64,000 bases of DNA from NCBI RefSeq assembly GCF_001766675.1, contig NZ_MJLT01000012.1, positions 310,001 to 374,000 on the forward strand. Reading direction: 5' to 3'. Position 1 is the stretch's first letter, and each line of letters begins with the position of its first letter. The translations under genes were made by a program, and so were the position numbers. The DNA comes from Arthrobacter sp. SW1 (GTDB lineage: Bacteria > Actinomycetota > Actinomycetes > Actinomycetales > Micrococcaceae). Positions 51,040 to 58,749 of the stretch are shown piece by piece. The notes below the pieces were generated by a model. It had not been told where the DNA came from and did not search any database. It was given only the letters and a program-made list of their open reading frames with translations.

Positions 51040-52635
51040 TCAGCAGCGGGTGCCGTCGGCGGGCACCTCACCATTCACGAAGTAAGCGTCGACGGCGTCC
51101 GCGACGCAGCTGTTCGAGCGGCCGTAGGCCGTGTGGCCTTCGCCCTCCCAGCTCAGGAGGACCGCGTTGCCGAGCTGCTTCCGCATGGCCTCCGCCCACT
51201 GGTAGGGGGTGGCGGGGTCGCCGGTGGTCCCGATGACGACGATCGGTGCCTTGCCGCTGTACTCCGCGGGGCCGGGGGAGCCGACAGCCTTGTGGGGCCA
51301 GTCCTTGCAGTTCAGTCCGCCGTAGGCGAAGTAGGGGCCGAAAGTGGGCGCCAGGGCGGTGAGCCGCTTCGCTTCGGCCCGCATGCCGGCGGTGTCGGTG
51401 ACCATCGGGTAGTCGAGGCAGTTGATCGCGTTGAACGCGAAGCCGGTGTTGGACCTGTAGCTCCCATCCGGGTCACGGTCCGCCCCCATGTCGGCGATGC
51501 GCAGCATGAGGGAGACGTCCCCCTGGAACGCGGCGGTGAGTGCCTGGGTGAGGACCGGCCAGGAGGCGTCGTCGTACAGCGGCGTGTACAGGGCCGTGGC
51601 CATGGCGGGGCCGGTGACGAGGCGGCCGTCCTCGGCGGTTTCGGGGTTGGCGTCAACGGCGGCAACAAGTTCCTGGAGCTGCAGCATGGCGTCATCAAGG
51701 CTGCCGGACATGGGGCAATCCGGGCCGTCCAGGCAATCCTGCACGTAGCGTCGCAGGGCTTTTTCGAAGGCCTCTACCTGCTCGGCCGTCATGTCCTCGT
51801 TGTTGAGGGACAGGTCCATGGCGCCGTCCAGCACCAGCCGCCCCACGTTGTCCGGGAACAGCTCCGCGTAGGTGGCGCCGAGCGAGGTCCCGTAGGAGTA
51901 GCCCAGGTAGTTGAGCTTGGTGTCGTTCAGGACGGCGCGCAGGATGTCCATGTCCTTGGCCGAGCTTTCGGTGTCGATGTGTGCCAGGGCGGGGCCGGAC
52001 TTTTCAACACACTTGGCGATGATCGCCTTGTTGTCCTCAATGGCCGCCTGGATGCCTTCGTCCGTCTCATAGCGATACACCTTCTCCCGGGCGGCGTCGC
52101 GTTCGGCGTCGCTGAGGCAGGTCACCGGGGCGGAACGCTTCACGCCGCGCGGGTCGAAGCCCACCATGTCATAGCTGGCGCGCAGCTTCGCGGTGAAGCG
52201 GGTCCGGCCGGCGTCGCGGACGTAGTCGTAGCCGGAAGCGCCGGGTCCGCCCGGGTTCACCAGGATGGAGCCCTTTTTGCCGCTGCGGGAGGCATCCAGC
52301 CGGATCACGGCGATGGCGATGCTGCCGGCGTCGGGGTTGGCGTAATCCGTGGGCACCTTGATGTTGGCGCACTGGAAGCCGTCTTCGCACGTACTCCAGT
52401 CGACGTCCTGGGCGTAGAAGGATTCCAGGCCGTCCGGGGCGGACTCCAGGATGTCGGGGTTGCGTCCGCTGGCCTTGCCTGAGCCGGAGTTGCTCCCCTG
52501 GTTTCCGCCGAAGGGCGGCGAGAACACGCAGCCGCTCAGCAGCAGGCCCGCTGAAAGCAGCATGGCGACGGCGCCGGAAACCCCGCGCAGGCGGCTCCGG
52601 CGTGCGCGTCCGGGCCGGGGTGTGGCGGGGGTCAT
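51040..52635 (-). CDS. Secreted alpha/beta hydrolase, tripeptidyl aminopeptidase (TAP) type
   Basis: A 531-residue lipoprotein with a basic signal peptide and lipobox LSGC (Cys36). The alpha/beta-hydrolase has oxyanion region NPGGPGASG and nucleophile GYSYGTS with Ser247; the C-terminal TAP domain contains IGTTGDPATPYQWAE (Asp) and GEGHTAYG (His). It resembles Streptomyces SlpD/SlpE and Tap and probably trims tripeptides from extracellular proteins. GAGGAG precedes ATG 52635. It lies 31 bases after holB and may be cotranscribed with it. Confidence 0.92.
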   Translation of the reverse strand: MTPATPRPGRARRSRLRGVSGAVAMLLSAGLLLSGCVFSPPFGGNQGSNSGSGKASGRNPDILESAPDGLESFYAQDVDWSTCEDGFQCANIKVPTDYANPDAGSIAIAVIRLDASRSGKKGSILVNPGGPGASGYDYVRDAGRTRFTAKLRASYDMVGFDPRGVKRSAPVTCLSDAERDAAREKVYRYETDEGIQAAIEDNKAIIAKCVEKSGPALAHIDTESSAKDMDILRAVLNDTKLNYLGYSYGTSLGATYAELFPDNVGRLVLDGAMDLSLNNEDMTAEQVEAFEKALRRYVQDCLDGPDCPMSGSLDDAMLQLQELVAAVDANPETAEDGRLVTGPAMATALYTPLYDDASWPVLTQALTAAFQGDVSLMLRIADMGADRDPDGSYRSNTGFAFNAINCLDYPMVTDTAGMRAEAKRLTALAPTFGPYFAYGGLNCKDWPHKAVGSPGPAEYSGKAPIVVIGTTGDPATPYQWAEAMRKQLGNAVLLSWEGEGHTAYGRSNSCVADAVDAYFVNGEVPADGTRC

Positions 52636-52666
52636 GCGGGTCTCCTCAATGCTGCGCGGTTGCGGG

Positions 52667-53815
52667 CTACTGCTGGATCAGGCTGGTGGCCATGGACTCC
52701 ACCGCGAGCAACGGGGCCACGTTGCTGGTGGTGATCCGGACCCGCGCCTTGTTGATGGCGTCCATCCGGGCCAGGGTGGTTTCCGGCGTGGAGTTGGCCG
52801 CGTAAGCTTCCAACTCGCTCCTGAGTTCAACGTTGACCAGCTCCACCGCGTTCCCGAGCTGGATCACCAGGACATCCCGGTAGAAGGAGAGCAGGTCCGT
52901 AAGCGTGCGGTCCAGGGAATCGGTGATGGACCGCTTGGCGCGGCGCTTCTGGTCGTCTTCCAGTTGCTTGATCTGGCTGCGCATGGCCGGCGGCAACGTC
53001 CCTGTTTCCGGTGCGCCCAGGGTGGCCAGCAGCGCGGCTTTCTCTGCGGCGTCGCGTTCCTCGTTGGAACTTGTGGCTTCGTCCGTGGCGATCTTCACCA
53101 GTTTTTCGGCCATCATCACGGCGGCGGTCACCCCGCGCAGCCCCAGCGGGAAACGGACCGTTTCCAGGCGCCGTTCCCGGGCTTCCGGGTCGCGGGCCAG
53201 GCGGCGGGCGATCCCCACATGGCTTTGCGCCGCGCGCGCCGCGCGTTCCGCGAGGGCGGGGTCGACGCCGTCGCGCCTCACCAGCAGGGCGGCCACGTCC
53301 GCGGGCGGGGGGAGCCGCAGCCCCACGGGGCGGCAGCGTGAGCGGATGGTGACCAGCACGTCCGCGGGGGAGGGCGCGCACAGCATCCAGATGGTGCGGG
53401 GAGTGGGTTCCTCGATGGCTTTGAGGAGTACGTTGGTGGTGCGTTCGGCCATGCGGTCGGCGTCTTCGACGACGATGATCCGCCACCGGCCCGACGACGG
53501 CCGGTCGCCGGCCTTGGCCACCAGCTGCCGTGCTTCCTCGATGGTGATGGTGACTTTCTCGGTGCGCACGAAGGTCACATCCGAATGGGTCTCCGCCAGG
53601 ATCGTGTGGCAGGACGCGCATTCGCCGCAGCCGCGCAGCGAGACATCGTCCTGTTCGCAGTTGAGCGCGGCAGCAAAAGCCTTCGCCGCATTGGAGCGGC
53701 CGGACCCCGGAGGGCCCGTGAACAGCCACGCGTGGGTCAGGCCATCACCCTGGGCGGCCTGCCGGAGCTGGGCAACTACCGGGGCCTGGCCTTGGAGATC
53801 GTCCCAAACCGTCAC
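52667..53815 (-). CDS. holB: DNA polymerase III delta' subunit
   Basis: A 382-residue clamp-loader subunit. Its P-loop reads GPPGSGRS (34-41), with Arg40 instead of Lys, as usual for the non-hydrolysing delta' subunit. A four-Cys zinc module is formed by Cys53, 63, 66 and 69, and the sensor region VEDADRMAERTTN follows. It works with delta and tau/gamma to load the sliding clamp. The start overlaps the tmk stop by 4 bases, the standard actinobacterial tmk-holB pair. Confidence 0.95.
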   Translation of the reverse strand: MTVWDDLQGQAPVVAQLRQAAQGDGLTHAWLFTGPPGSGRSNAAKAFAAALNCEQDDVSLRGCGECASCHTILAETHSDVTFVRTEKVTITIEEARQLVAKAGDRPSSGRWRIIVVEDADRMAERTTNVLLKAIEEPTPRTIWMLCAPSPADVLVTIRSRCRPVGLRLPPPADVAALLVRRDGVDPALAERAARAAQSHVGIARRLARDPEARERRLETVRFPLGLRGVTAAVMMAEKLVKIATDEATSSNEERDAAEKAALLATLGAPETGTLPPAMRSQIKQLEDDQKRRAKRSITDSLDRTLTDLLSFYRDVLVIQLGNAVELVNVELRSELEAYAANSTPETTLARMDAINKARVRITTSNVAPLLAVESMATSLIQQ

Positions 53816-54471
53816 GGCTGGCCTCCGGGCACCGGCGCCGCCAGCAGCTGCCGGACCCGTTCCAGGATGCGCGCGGCAAGGTCCTCCACCGGCTCCTCGG
53901 CCGGCAGCACCAGGTACCGTTCCGGGGCGGCCGCGGCCAGGTCAAGGAAGGCGTGGCGGATGCGGGAATGGAAGTCGTCCGGCTCGGATTCGAGGCGGTC
54001 TTCCCCGGCATCGCCGGCAGTGCGGCGTTCGCGGCCTTCCTCCGGATGGACGTCCAGCAGCACGGTGAGGTCGGGTTCCAGGTTCTCGGTGGCCCATTCG
54101 TTGAGCCCGCGCACTTCGGCCGGGCCGAGCCCGCGCCCGGCCCCCTGGTACGCCACCGAGGAGTCGATGTAGCGGTCGGTGATCACGACGGCGCCCTCCG
54201 CCAGGGCGGGCCGGATCACCTGGTGCGCGTGGGCGGCCCGGGAGGCAGCGAACATGAGTGCCTCGGTGCGGGGATCGATAATGCCGTGGCCGTGGTCCAG
54301 AACGAGGGACCGTAGTTTTTCGCCGATGGGGGTGCCGCCGGGCTCCCGGGTGCGCAGCACGGTGCGGCCGAGGGATTCGAGGGCCTCCGCCAGGCGGGCG
54401 GCCTGCGTGGACTTGCCCGCTCCGTCCCCGCCCTCGAAGGCGATGAAGATTCCTCGGCTCTGCGTAGTCAC
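53812..54471 (-). CDS. tmk: Thymidylate kinase
   Basis: A 219-residue dTMP kinase with P-loop EGGDGAGKS (13-21), REPGGTPIGE, the DRYIDSSVAYQG motif and an Arg-bearing lid (EDRLESE). It phosphorylates dTMP to dTDP. GTG 54471 is chosen because it gives the usual length and TAACCT lies 7 bases upstream; the frame continues upstream without coding support. Confidence 0.95.
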   Translation of the reverse strand: MTTQSRGIFIAFEGGDGAGKSTQAARLAEALESLGRTVLRTREPGGTPIGEKLRSLVLDHGHGIIDPRTEALMFAASRAAHAHQVIRPALAEGAVVITDRYIDSSVAYQGAGRGLGPAEVRGLNEWATENLEPDLTVLLDVHPEEGRERRTAGDAGEDRLESEPDDFHSRIRHAFLDLAAAAPERYLVLPAEEPVEDLAARILERVRQLLAAPVPGGQP

Positions 54472-54478
54472 GGATCTA

Positions 54479-54484
54479 AGGTTA
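54479..54484 (-). promoter_or_regulatory. Leaderless-type -10 box of tmk
   Basis: TAACCT on the minus strand, seven bases before GTG 54471, with no ribosome site. Confidence 0.5.
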
Positions 54485-54528
54485 CAGAGGATCACTGACA
54501 GGAAAGTGACCGCCCGCCGGTCTGTAAC
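54481..54528. promoter_or_regulatory. Nested inverted repeats in the tmk/trans-sulfuration gap
   Basis: An outer pair GTTACAGA/TCTGTAAC (32 bases apart) encloses an inner pair ATCACT/AGTGAC-type repeat around GACAGGAA. It overlaps the tmk -10 box and may be a regulator site or a structured leader. Confidence 0.4.
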
Positions 54529-54555
54529 GCTTTCCCCGGGTGCCGGGCACGGCCA

Positions 54556-54561
54556 TACCCT
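54556..54561 (+). promoter_or_regulatory. Leaderless-type -10 box of the trans-sulfuration gene
   Basis: TACCCT is followed by seven bases and ATG 54569; no ribosome site is present. Confidence 0.5.
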
Positions 54562-54568
54562 TATAGCC

Positions 54569-55753
54569 ATGAGCCTTTTCCGAGAGCACGCAGCGGAGCT
54601 GTCCGCCGAAACCGTCGTGGTGGCTGCCGGCCGTCCGGACCGCGCACACGACGAAGCCGTCAACCCGCCGGTGGTCCTGTCGTCCACCTATTACGGCACT
54701 GGTTCGCTCGGCGACGGCGACCGCGGCTACGGACGCTACGCCAACCCCACCTGGGAGCCTTTCGAGGAGGCGCTCGCCCAACTGGAGGGTGCGGAGCTCC
54801 CCGGCCTGTTGTACGCCTCAGGCCTCGCCGCCGTCAGTTCGGCGCTGTCCTTGCTTCCGGCGTCCGGAGTGCTGGTCATGCCCTCGCACAGCTACGCGGG
54901 TTCCCTCGTGATGGCCGGTGAACTGGCTGCCAAGGGCCACTTCGAGCTGCGCACCGTGGACATCACGGACACGGACGCCGTGAAGGCGCTCCTTGCTCCT
55001 GCGGACGGCAAGGCAGCCGACATGCTCTGGCTCGAAAGCCCCACCAACCCCATGCTCGGCATTGCGGATGTCCAGGCCCTTACGGACGCCGCCCACGCGG
55101 CCGGGGCCATCGTCGTCACGGACAACACCTTCTCCACACCCCTGGTACAGCAGCCGCTCAGCCTGGGCTCCGACGTCGTCCTCCACTCGGTGACCAAATA
55201 CCTGGCCGGCCACTCCGACGTCGTCCTCGGGGCACTCGTCACCTCCAATCCGGAGATCCGCGCCGAACTGTTGCACCACCGCACCATCCATGGCGGCATC
55301 GCGGGCCCCTTCGAAGCGTGGCTCGCCCTGCGCGGGCTGCGCACCCTGGCCCTGCGCGTGGAGCGCTCGCAGGCGTCGGCCGCCACCCTGGCCCAGCGGC
55401 TCAAGGACCACCCCCGCGTGGAAAGCATCCGCTTCCCCGGCTTGCCGGACGATCCCGGGCACGAGCGCGCCAGGAAGCAGATGAAGGGCTTCGGGTCCAT
55501 CGTGTGCATCCAGGTCTCCGGGGATGCCGCACGGAGCGGCGCCGAGGCCGCCGACGCACTGGTGAAGGCGCTGCGGCTCTGGCTGCCGGCCACCTCGCTG
55601 GGCGGTGTCGAGTCGCTGATTGAACGCCGACGCCGGCACACGGCCGAACCGGAAAGCGTTCCGGAGAACCTGGTCCGGATGAGCGTCGGAATCGAGAACG
55701 TCGAGGACCTGTGGGCCGACCTGGAGCAGGCGCTGGCCTCGCTGGACACCTAA
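54569..55753 (+). CDS. Trans-sulfuration family PLP enzyme (cystathionine gamma-lyase type)
   Basis: A 394-residue Cys/Met-metabolism PLP enzyme. The PLP lysine is Lys210 in HSVTKYLAGHSD; YGRYANPTW, the D-N-T-F-S-T cofactor loop and the late SLGGVESLIERR segment are all intact. Such enzymes act as cystathionine gamma-lyase or -synthase, or methionine gamma-lyase; the exact reaction cannot be fixed from sequence. The frame opens upstream, but ATG 54569 fits both the leaderless promoter and the family length. Confidence 0.9.
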   Translation: MSLFREHAAELSAETVVVAAGRPDRAHDEAVNPPVVLSSTYYGTGSLGDGDRGYGRYANPTWEPFEEALAQLEGAELPGLLYASGLAAVSSALSLLPASGVLVMPSHSYAGSLVMAGELAAKGHFELRTVDITDTDAVKALLAPADGKAADMLWLESPTNPMLGIADVQALTDAAHAAGAIVVTDNTFSTPLVQQPLSLGSDVVLHSVTKYLAGHSDVVLGALVTSNPEIRAELLHHRTIHGGIAGPFEAWLALRGLRTLALRVERSQASAATLAQRLKDHPRVESIRFPGLPDDPGHERARKQMKGFGSIVCIQVSGDAARSGAEAADALVKALRLWLPATSLGGVESLIERRRRHTAEPESVPENLVRMSVGIENVEDLWADLEQALASLDT

Positions 55754-55758
55754 CAAGT

Positions 55759-55764
55759 TAGGCT
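55759..55764 (+). promoter_or_regulatory. Leaderless-type -10 box of the DUF2516 gene
   Basis: TAGGCT is followed by six bases and GTG 55771. It forms the short palindrome AGGCT-T-AGCCT with the next bases. Confidence 0.5.
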
Positions 55765-55770
55765 TAGCCT

Positions 55771-56121
55771 GTGGACGGAAAATTCTTGATCGGTACCATC
55801 CAGAACGGAATCTACTTCATTTTGGGGTTGATCGCGTTCGGGCTGGAATTGTGGGCACTGGTGGACTGCCTGCGCTACAAGCCCGCCCACTTTGAGGCGG
55901 CTTTCAAGCGCACCAAGACGTTCTGGCTTGCCATGACCGGTATTTCCGCTGCTATCGGCGCGTTCTCCGTCTTTGTCGGCGGGGGTGGGCTGGGACTGTT
56001 CGGCATCGCCGCCGTGACGGCCGCCAGCGTCTACCTTGCCGACGTCCGCCCGGCCCTCCGCGAGATCGGCAACAGCGGCCGCAGCCAAGGCCCGTACGGC
56101 CCCGGCCCCTACGGCTGGTAA
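55771..56121 (+). CDS. DUF2516-family membrane protein
   Basis: A 116-residue protein with three membrane helices and the actinobacterial DUF2516 core ELWALVDCLRYKPAHFEAA. A Gly/Pro/Tyr tail (GPYGPGPYGW) ends it. Function unknown; family members are common in mycobacteria and Arthrobacter. It begins 17 bases after the trans-sulfuration gene and has its own leaderless promoter. Confidence 0.88.
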   Translation: MDGKFLIGTIQNGIYFILGLIAFGLELWALVDCLRYKPAHFEAAFKRTKTFWLAMTGISAAIGAFSVFVGGGGLGLFGIAAVTAASVYLADVRPALREIGNSGRSQGPYGPGPYGW

Positions 56122-56153
56122 ACCTACCCGCGCGGGATTAGCCCGGCGAAAGC

Positions 56154-56966
56154 TCAGGCCGGCGCCACCGCCATCCAATCCACAGTCAGCTCGCCCAGGC
56201 GCCAGCGTGCCGGGCCGTCCTGCACCGGCCAGCCGGCGTCGCGCAAGGAGATGCACATCGCGGTCCAGCGCTGCCGCTTGCCGAAAGATTCCATGGGCGC
56301 CGCGGCCAGCCACGCCTGGTCCATCGCCTGCAGGAAGGCGTAAATCCGTTCGCCGGGCACATTGCGGTGGATGAGGGCCTTGGGCAGCCGTTCCGCGAGC
56401 TCGGAAGGCAGTTCGAAGCTGCCGAAGCGCGCCGAAAAGCTCAGGCTGAGCGGCCCGCCCGCGCCCAGCGCAACCCAGGTCATGCGCCGGCCGATTTCGT
56501 CGCAGGTGCCGTCGATGAACAGCCCGCCCGGTGCCAGCCGCGCACACACCAGTTCCCAGATTGAGGCTACATCGGCTTCTTCGTACTGTCGCAGCACGTT
56601 GAACGCGCGCACGATCACCGGCTTCCCTGGCACGGGCATCTCGAAGCCGCCCAGATGGAAACTCAGCCCGGGCCGCTCCAGGTCCTTGGCCACGCGTACT
56701 CGCTCCGGCTCGATTTCGATCCCGCATACCCGCACGTCCGGCCGCACGGCCTGCAGCCGTTCGAAGAGTTCGACGGCGGTGGCCGGCGAGGCGCCATAGC
56801 CCAGGTCCACCACCAAAGGGTCGACGGCGGCGCGGAGCCGCCAGGCCTGCGGGCCCGCCAGCCAGCGGTCCAGGCGTCGCATGCGGTTGGGATTGGTGGT
56901 GCCGCGGGTGATGTTGCCGACGGGTTTGCCGCGCTTGCCTGTTACCCGTTCCGCTTTCTGAACCAC
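56154..56966 (-). CDS. Class I SAM-dependent methyltransferase-like protein
   Basis: A 270-residue protein with a SAM-binding motif [17 protein letters not shown], a second acidic strand [11 protein letters not shown] and a [14 protein letters not shown] post-core motif. The target is unknown. A related gene lies near gpm in mycobacteria, which supports an ancestral link with the neighbouring gpmA. It starts at GTG 56966, with TAAGGT six bases upstream, and diverges from gpmA across a large inverted repeat. Confidence 0.82.
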   Translation of the reverse strand: MVQKAERVTGKRGKPVGNITRGTTNPNRMRRLDRWLAGPQAWRLRAAVDPLVVDLGYGASPATAVELFERLQAVRPDVRVCGIEIEPERVRVAKDLERPGLSFHLGGFEMPVPGKPVIVRAFNVLRQYEEADVASIWELVCARLAPGGLFIDGTCDEIGRRMTWVALGAGGPLSLSFSARFGSFELPSELAERLPKALIHRNVPGERIYAFLQAMDQAWLAAAPMESFGKRQRWTAMCISLRDAGWPVQDGPARWRLGELTVDWMAVAPA

Positions 56967-56972
56967 GGCCCC

Positions 56973-56978
56973 ACCTTA
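56973..56978 (-). promoter_or_regulatory. Leaderless-type -10 box of the methyltransferase gene
   Basis: TAAGGT on the minus strand, six bases before GTG 56966. Its -35 region would fall inside the left arm of the inverted repeat at 56989. Confidence 0.55.
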
Positions 56979-56988
56979 TCCTGCGACG

Positions 56989-57041
56989 CGGGGTCACTTA
57001 CGGCCCATGTTGGGGACAAACATGGGCCGTAAGTGACCCCG
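56989..57041. repeat. Inverted repeat with exact 23-bp arms between divergent genes
   Basis: Arms 56989-57011 and 57019-57041 are exact reverse complements around GGGGACA. Unlike the other long hairpins here, this one sits between two divergent promoters, so it is not a terminator. It may be an operator or one copy of a dispersed palindromic repeat. Confidence 0.85.
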
Positions 57042-57084
57042 TGTTGGGCTTCGTAACGACCGGTAACGCCCGGAGCCGCTCCGA

Positions 57085-57090
57085 TAGGAT
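57085..57090 (+). promoter_or_regulatory. Leaderless-type -10 box of gpmA
   Basis: TAGGAT is followed by seven bases and ATG 57098. Confidence 0.55.
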
Positions 57091-57097
57091 GTGGACC

Positions 57098-57844
57098 ATG
57101 ACTTACAAGCTGATTCTGCTGCGCCATGGCCACAGCGAATGGAACGCCAAGAACCTGTTCACCGGCTGGGTGGACGTCGACCTGAACGACCAAGGCCGTG
57201 CGGAAGCAGCCCGCGGTGGAGAGCTCCTGGTTGAGAACAACGTTCTCCCGGACATCCTCTATACCTCCCTGCTCAAGCGTGCGATCAACACCGCCAACAT
57301 CGCCCTGGACAAGGCTGACCGCGGCTGGATCCCGGTCAAGCGCGACTGGCGCCTCAACGAGCGCCACTACGGTGCGCTGCAGGGCAAGGACAAGGCCCAG
57401 ACCCTCGCCGAGTTCGGTGAAGAGCAGTTCATGGAATGGCGCCGCAGCTACGACACCCCGCCGCCCGCCCTCGCCGATGACAGCGAATTCTCGCAGGTCA
57501 ACGATCCCCGCTACGCGGACCTCGGCGATGAGCTGCCGCGCACCGAATGCCTCAAGGACGTCCTGGTCCGCCTCCTGCCGTACTGGGAATCTGACATCAA
57601 GGAAGACCTCAAGGCCGGCAAGACCGTCCTGGTCACCGCGCACGGCAACTCCCTGCGCGCACTGGTCAAGCACCTCGACGGCATCAGCGATGACGACATC
57701 GCCGGCCTGAACATCCCCACCGGCATCCCGCTGGTGTACGAACTGGACGAGGACTTCCAGCCGATCAACCGCGGCGGCACCTACCTCGACCCCGAGGCCG
57801 CAGCCGAGTCCATCAAGGCTGTTGCCGCCCAGGGCAAAAAGTAA
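57098..57844 (+). CDS. gpmA: 2,3-bisphosphoglycerate-dependent phosphoglycerate mutase
   Basis: A 248-residue glycolytic mutase interconverting 3- and 2-phosphoglycerate. The phospho-His is His10 in [20 protein letters not shown] supplies the acid Glu and [10 protein letters not shown] the second His. The length is typical. ATG 57098 is preferred over the upstream in-frame start because the leaderless -10 box points to it and the extra residues lie in the inverted repeat region. Confidence 0.97.
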   Translation: MTYKLILLRHGHSEWNAKNLFTGWVDVDLNDQGRAEAARGGELLVENNVLPDILYTSLLKRAINTANIALDKADRGWIPVKRDWRLNERHYGALQGKDKAQTLAEFGEEQFMEWRRSYDTPPPALADDSEFSQVNDPRYADLGDELPRTECLKDVLVRLLPYWESDIKEDLKAGKTVLVTAHGNSLRALVKHLDGISDDDIAGLNIPTGIPLVYELDEDFQPINRGGTYLDPEAAAESIKAVAAQGKK

Positions 57845-57849
57845 ACGAA

Positions 57850-57891
57850 CGACGCCGGCCGCTCACCTTGCAAGGTGAGCGGCCGGCGTCG
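57850..57891. terminator. 42-bp perfect palindrome at the gpmA/phoU junction
   Basis: CGACGCCGGCCGCTCACCTTG is followed without loop by its reverse complement (in the RNA, TTGCAA bases would form the turn). It lies 5 bases after gpmA and 17 bases from the phoU stop, so it can terminate both genes. Confidence 0.8.
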
Positions 57892-57908
57892 ACGTTTAAG
57901 CAGAAGTC

Positions 57909-58562
57909 CTAGAAGCCTTCAGGCTGCCATTCGCCGGTCACGAGGTAGCTGACCTTGCGGGCGACGGACACGCCGTGGTCGGCGAAGCGTTCGAAGTAGC
58001 GGCTCGCCAGGGCGACGTCCACGGTGGTCGACGGCGCTTCTTTCCACGCGGGATCGGCGATGCTCTTGAAGACGCTCAGGTGGAGGTCGTCGAGGGCGAT
58101 GTTCAGCTTGAGGATGTCCCGGGCGACCTCGAGGTCGCGGGTCTCCAGGAGCCGGGTGACCTTGAGGCTGATTTCGAGGTCGATCTGCGCCATTTCCTTG
58201 AAGGTGGCCGTCAGGGACTCCGGAATGACGGTGGCCGGGAAGCGCAGGCGGGCCAGCTGGGCCACGTGGCGGGCGAGGTCGCCCATGCGCTCGAGCGAGG
58301 CACTCATCCGCAGCGAACCCACGATCATGCGCAGGTCGCTGGCCACCGGTCCCTGCAGGGCAAGGATTTCGATGGCGCGCTCGTCCAGGCTGTTCTGCAG
58401 GAAGTCGATCCGGGCATCGGCCGCGATGACTTCCTGGGCGAGGTCGACGTCGGCGCCTTCGAACGCCGTGGTTGCGTTCCTGATCGCCTCCGTGACCAGC
58501 TTTGAGATCTCGATGAGGTCTTCGCCTACCTGGGCGAGTTCCTCCTGAAAAACCTTGCGCAC
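57909..58562 (-). CDS. phoU: Phosphate-signalling regulator PhoU
   Basis: A 217-residue protein of two PhoU three-helix repeats, each with the metal-binding E/DxxxD pattern (LERMGDLARHVAQ and YFERFADHGVSVA). PhoU links the Pst transporter to the SenX3 kinase and shuts off the phosphate-starvation response when phosphate is ample. GTG 58562 follows GAGGAC; longer frames add only non-conserved residues. It is divergent from senX3, with a PHO box between. Confidence 0.93.
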   Translation of the reverse strand: MRKVFQEELAQVGEDLIEISKLVTEAIRNATTAFEGADVDLAQEVIAADARIDFLQNSLDERAIEILALQGPVASDLRMIVGSLRMSASLERMGDLARHVAQLARLRFPATVIPESLTATFKEMAQIDLEISLKVTRLLETRDLEVARDILKLNIALDDLHLSVFKSIADPAWKEAPSTTVDVALASRYFERFADHGVSVARKVSYLVTGEWQPEGF

Positions 58563-58650
58563 GTGGCGTCCTCTCTCTGTAACATCGCTGCAGTGCCGCA
58601 TTTTCTGCGCGCTGCCGTCAGTGGTCCAACCAGCAAGAGTGGCAGCGCCC

Positions 58651-58694
58651 GGTGAACGGTCGCGCATCTTTAGATGAACGTTAGTTGAACCGGG
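58651..58694 (-). promoter_or_regulatory. PHO box array between phoU and senX3
   Basis: On the minus strand GTTCAAC (58690), GTTCATC (58679) and GTTCACC (58657) recur with an 11-base period, the unit between the last two being degenerate. This matches the GTTCACC-N4 direct repeats bound by PhoP/RegX3 regulators. One site can control both phoU and senX3-regX3. Confidence 0.75.
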
Positions 58695-58737
58695 CCTGTT
58701 TGGCTGCCTAACCCCGGATCGCCGTGTTTTGAACGCC

Positions 58738-58743
58738 TATGCT
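58738..58743 (+). promoter_or_regulatory. Leaderless-type -10 box of senX3
   Basis: TATGCT is followed by six bases and GTG 58750, which fixes the start of senX3 there rather than at TTG 58729. Confidence 0.6.
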
Positions 58744-58749
58744 GGATTC

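Noticed and set aside
55757..55772. DtxR-like box before the DUF2516 gene
   Set aside because: Only a short AGGCT-T-AGCCT palindrome is present and the outer consensus positions do not match; better explained as part of the -10 region.
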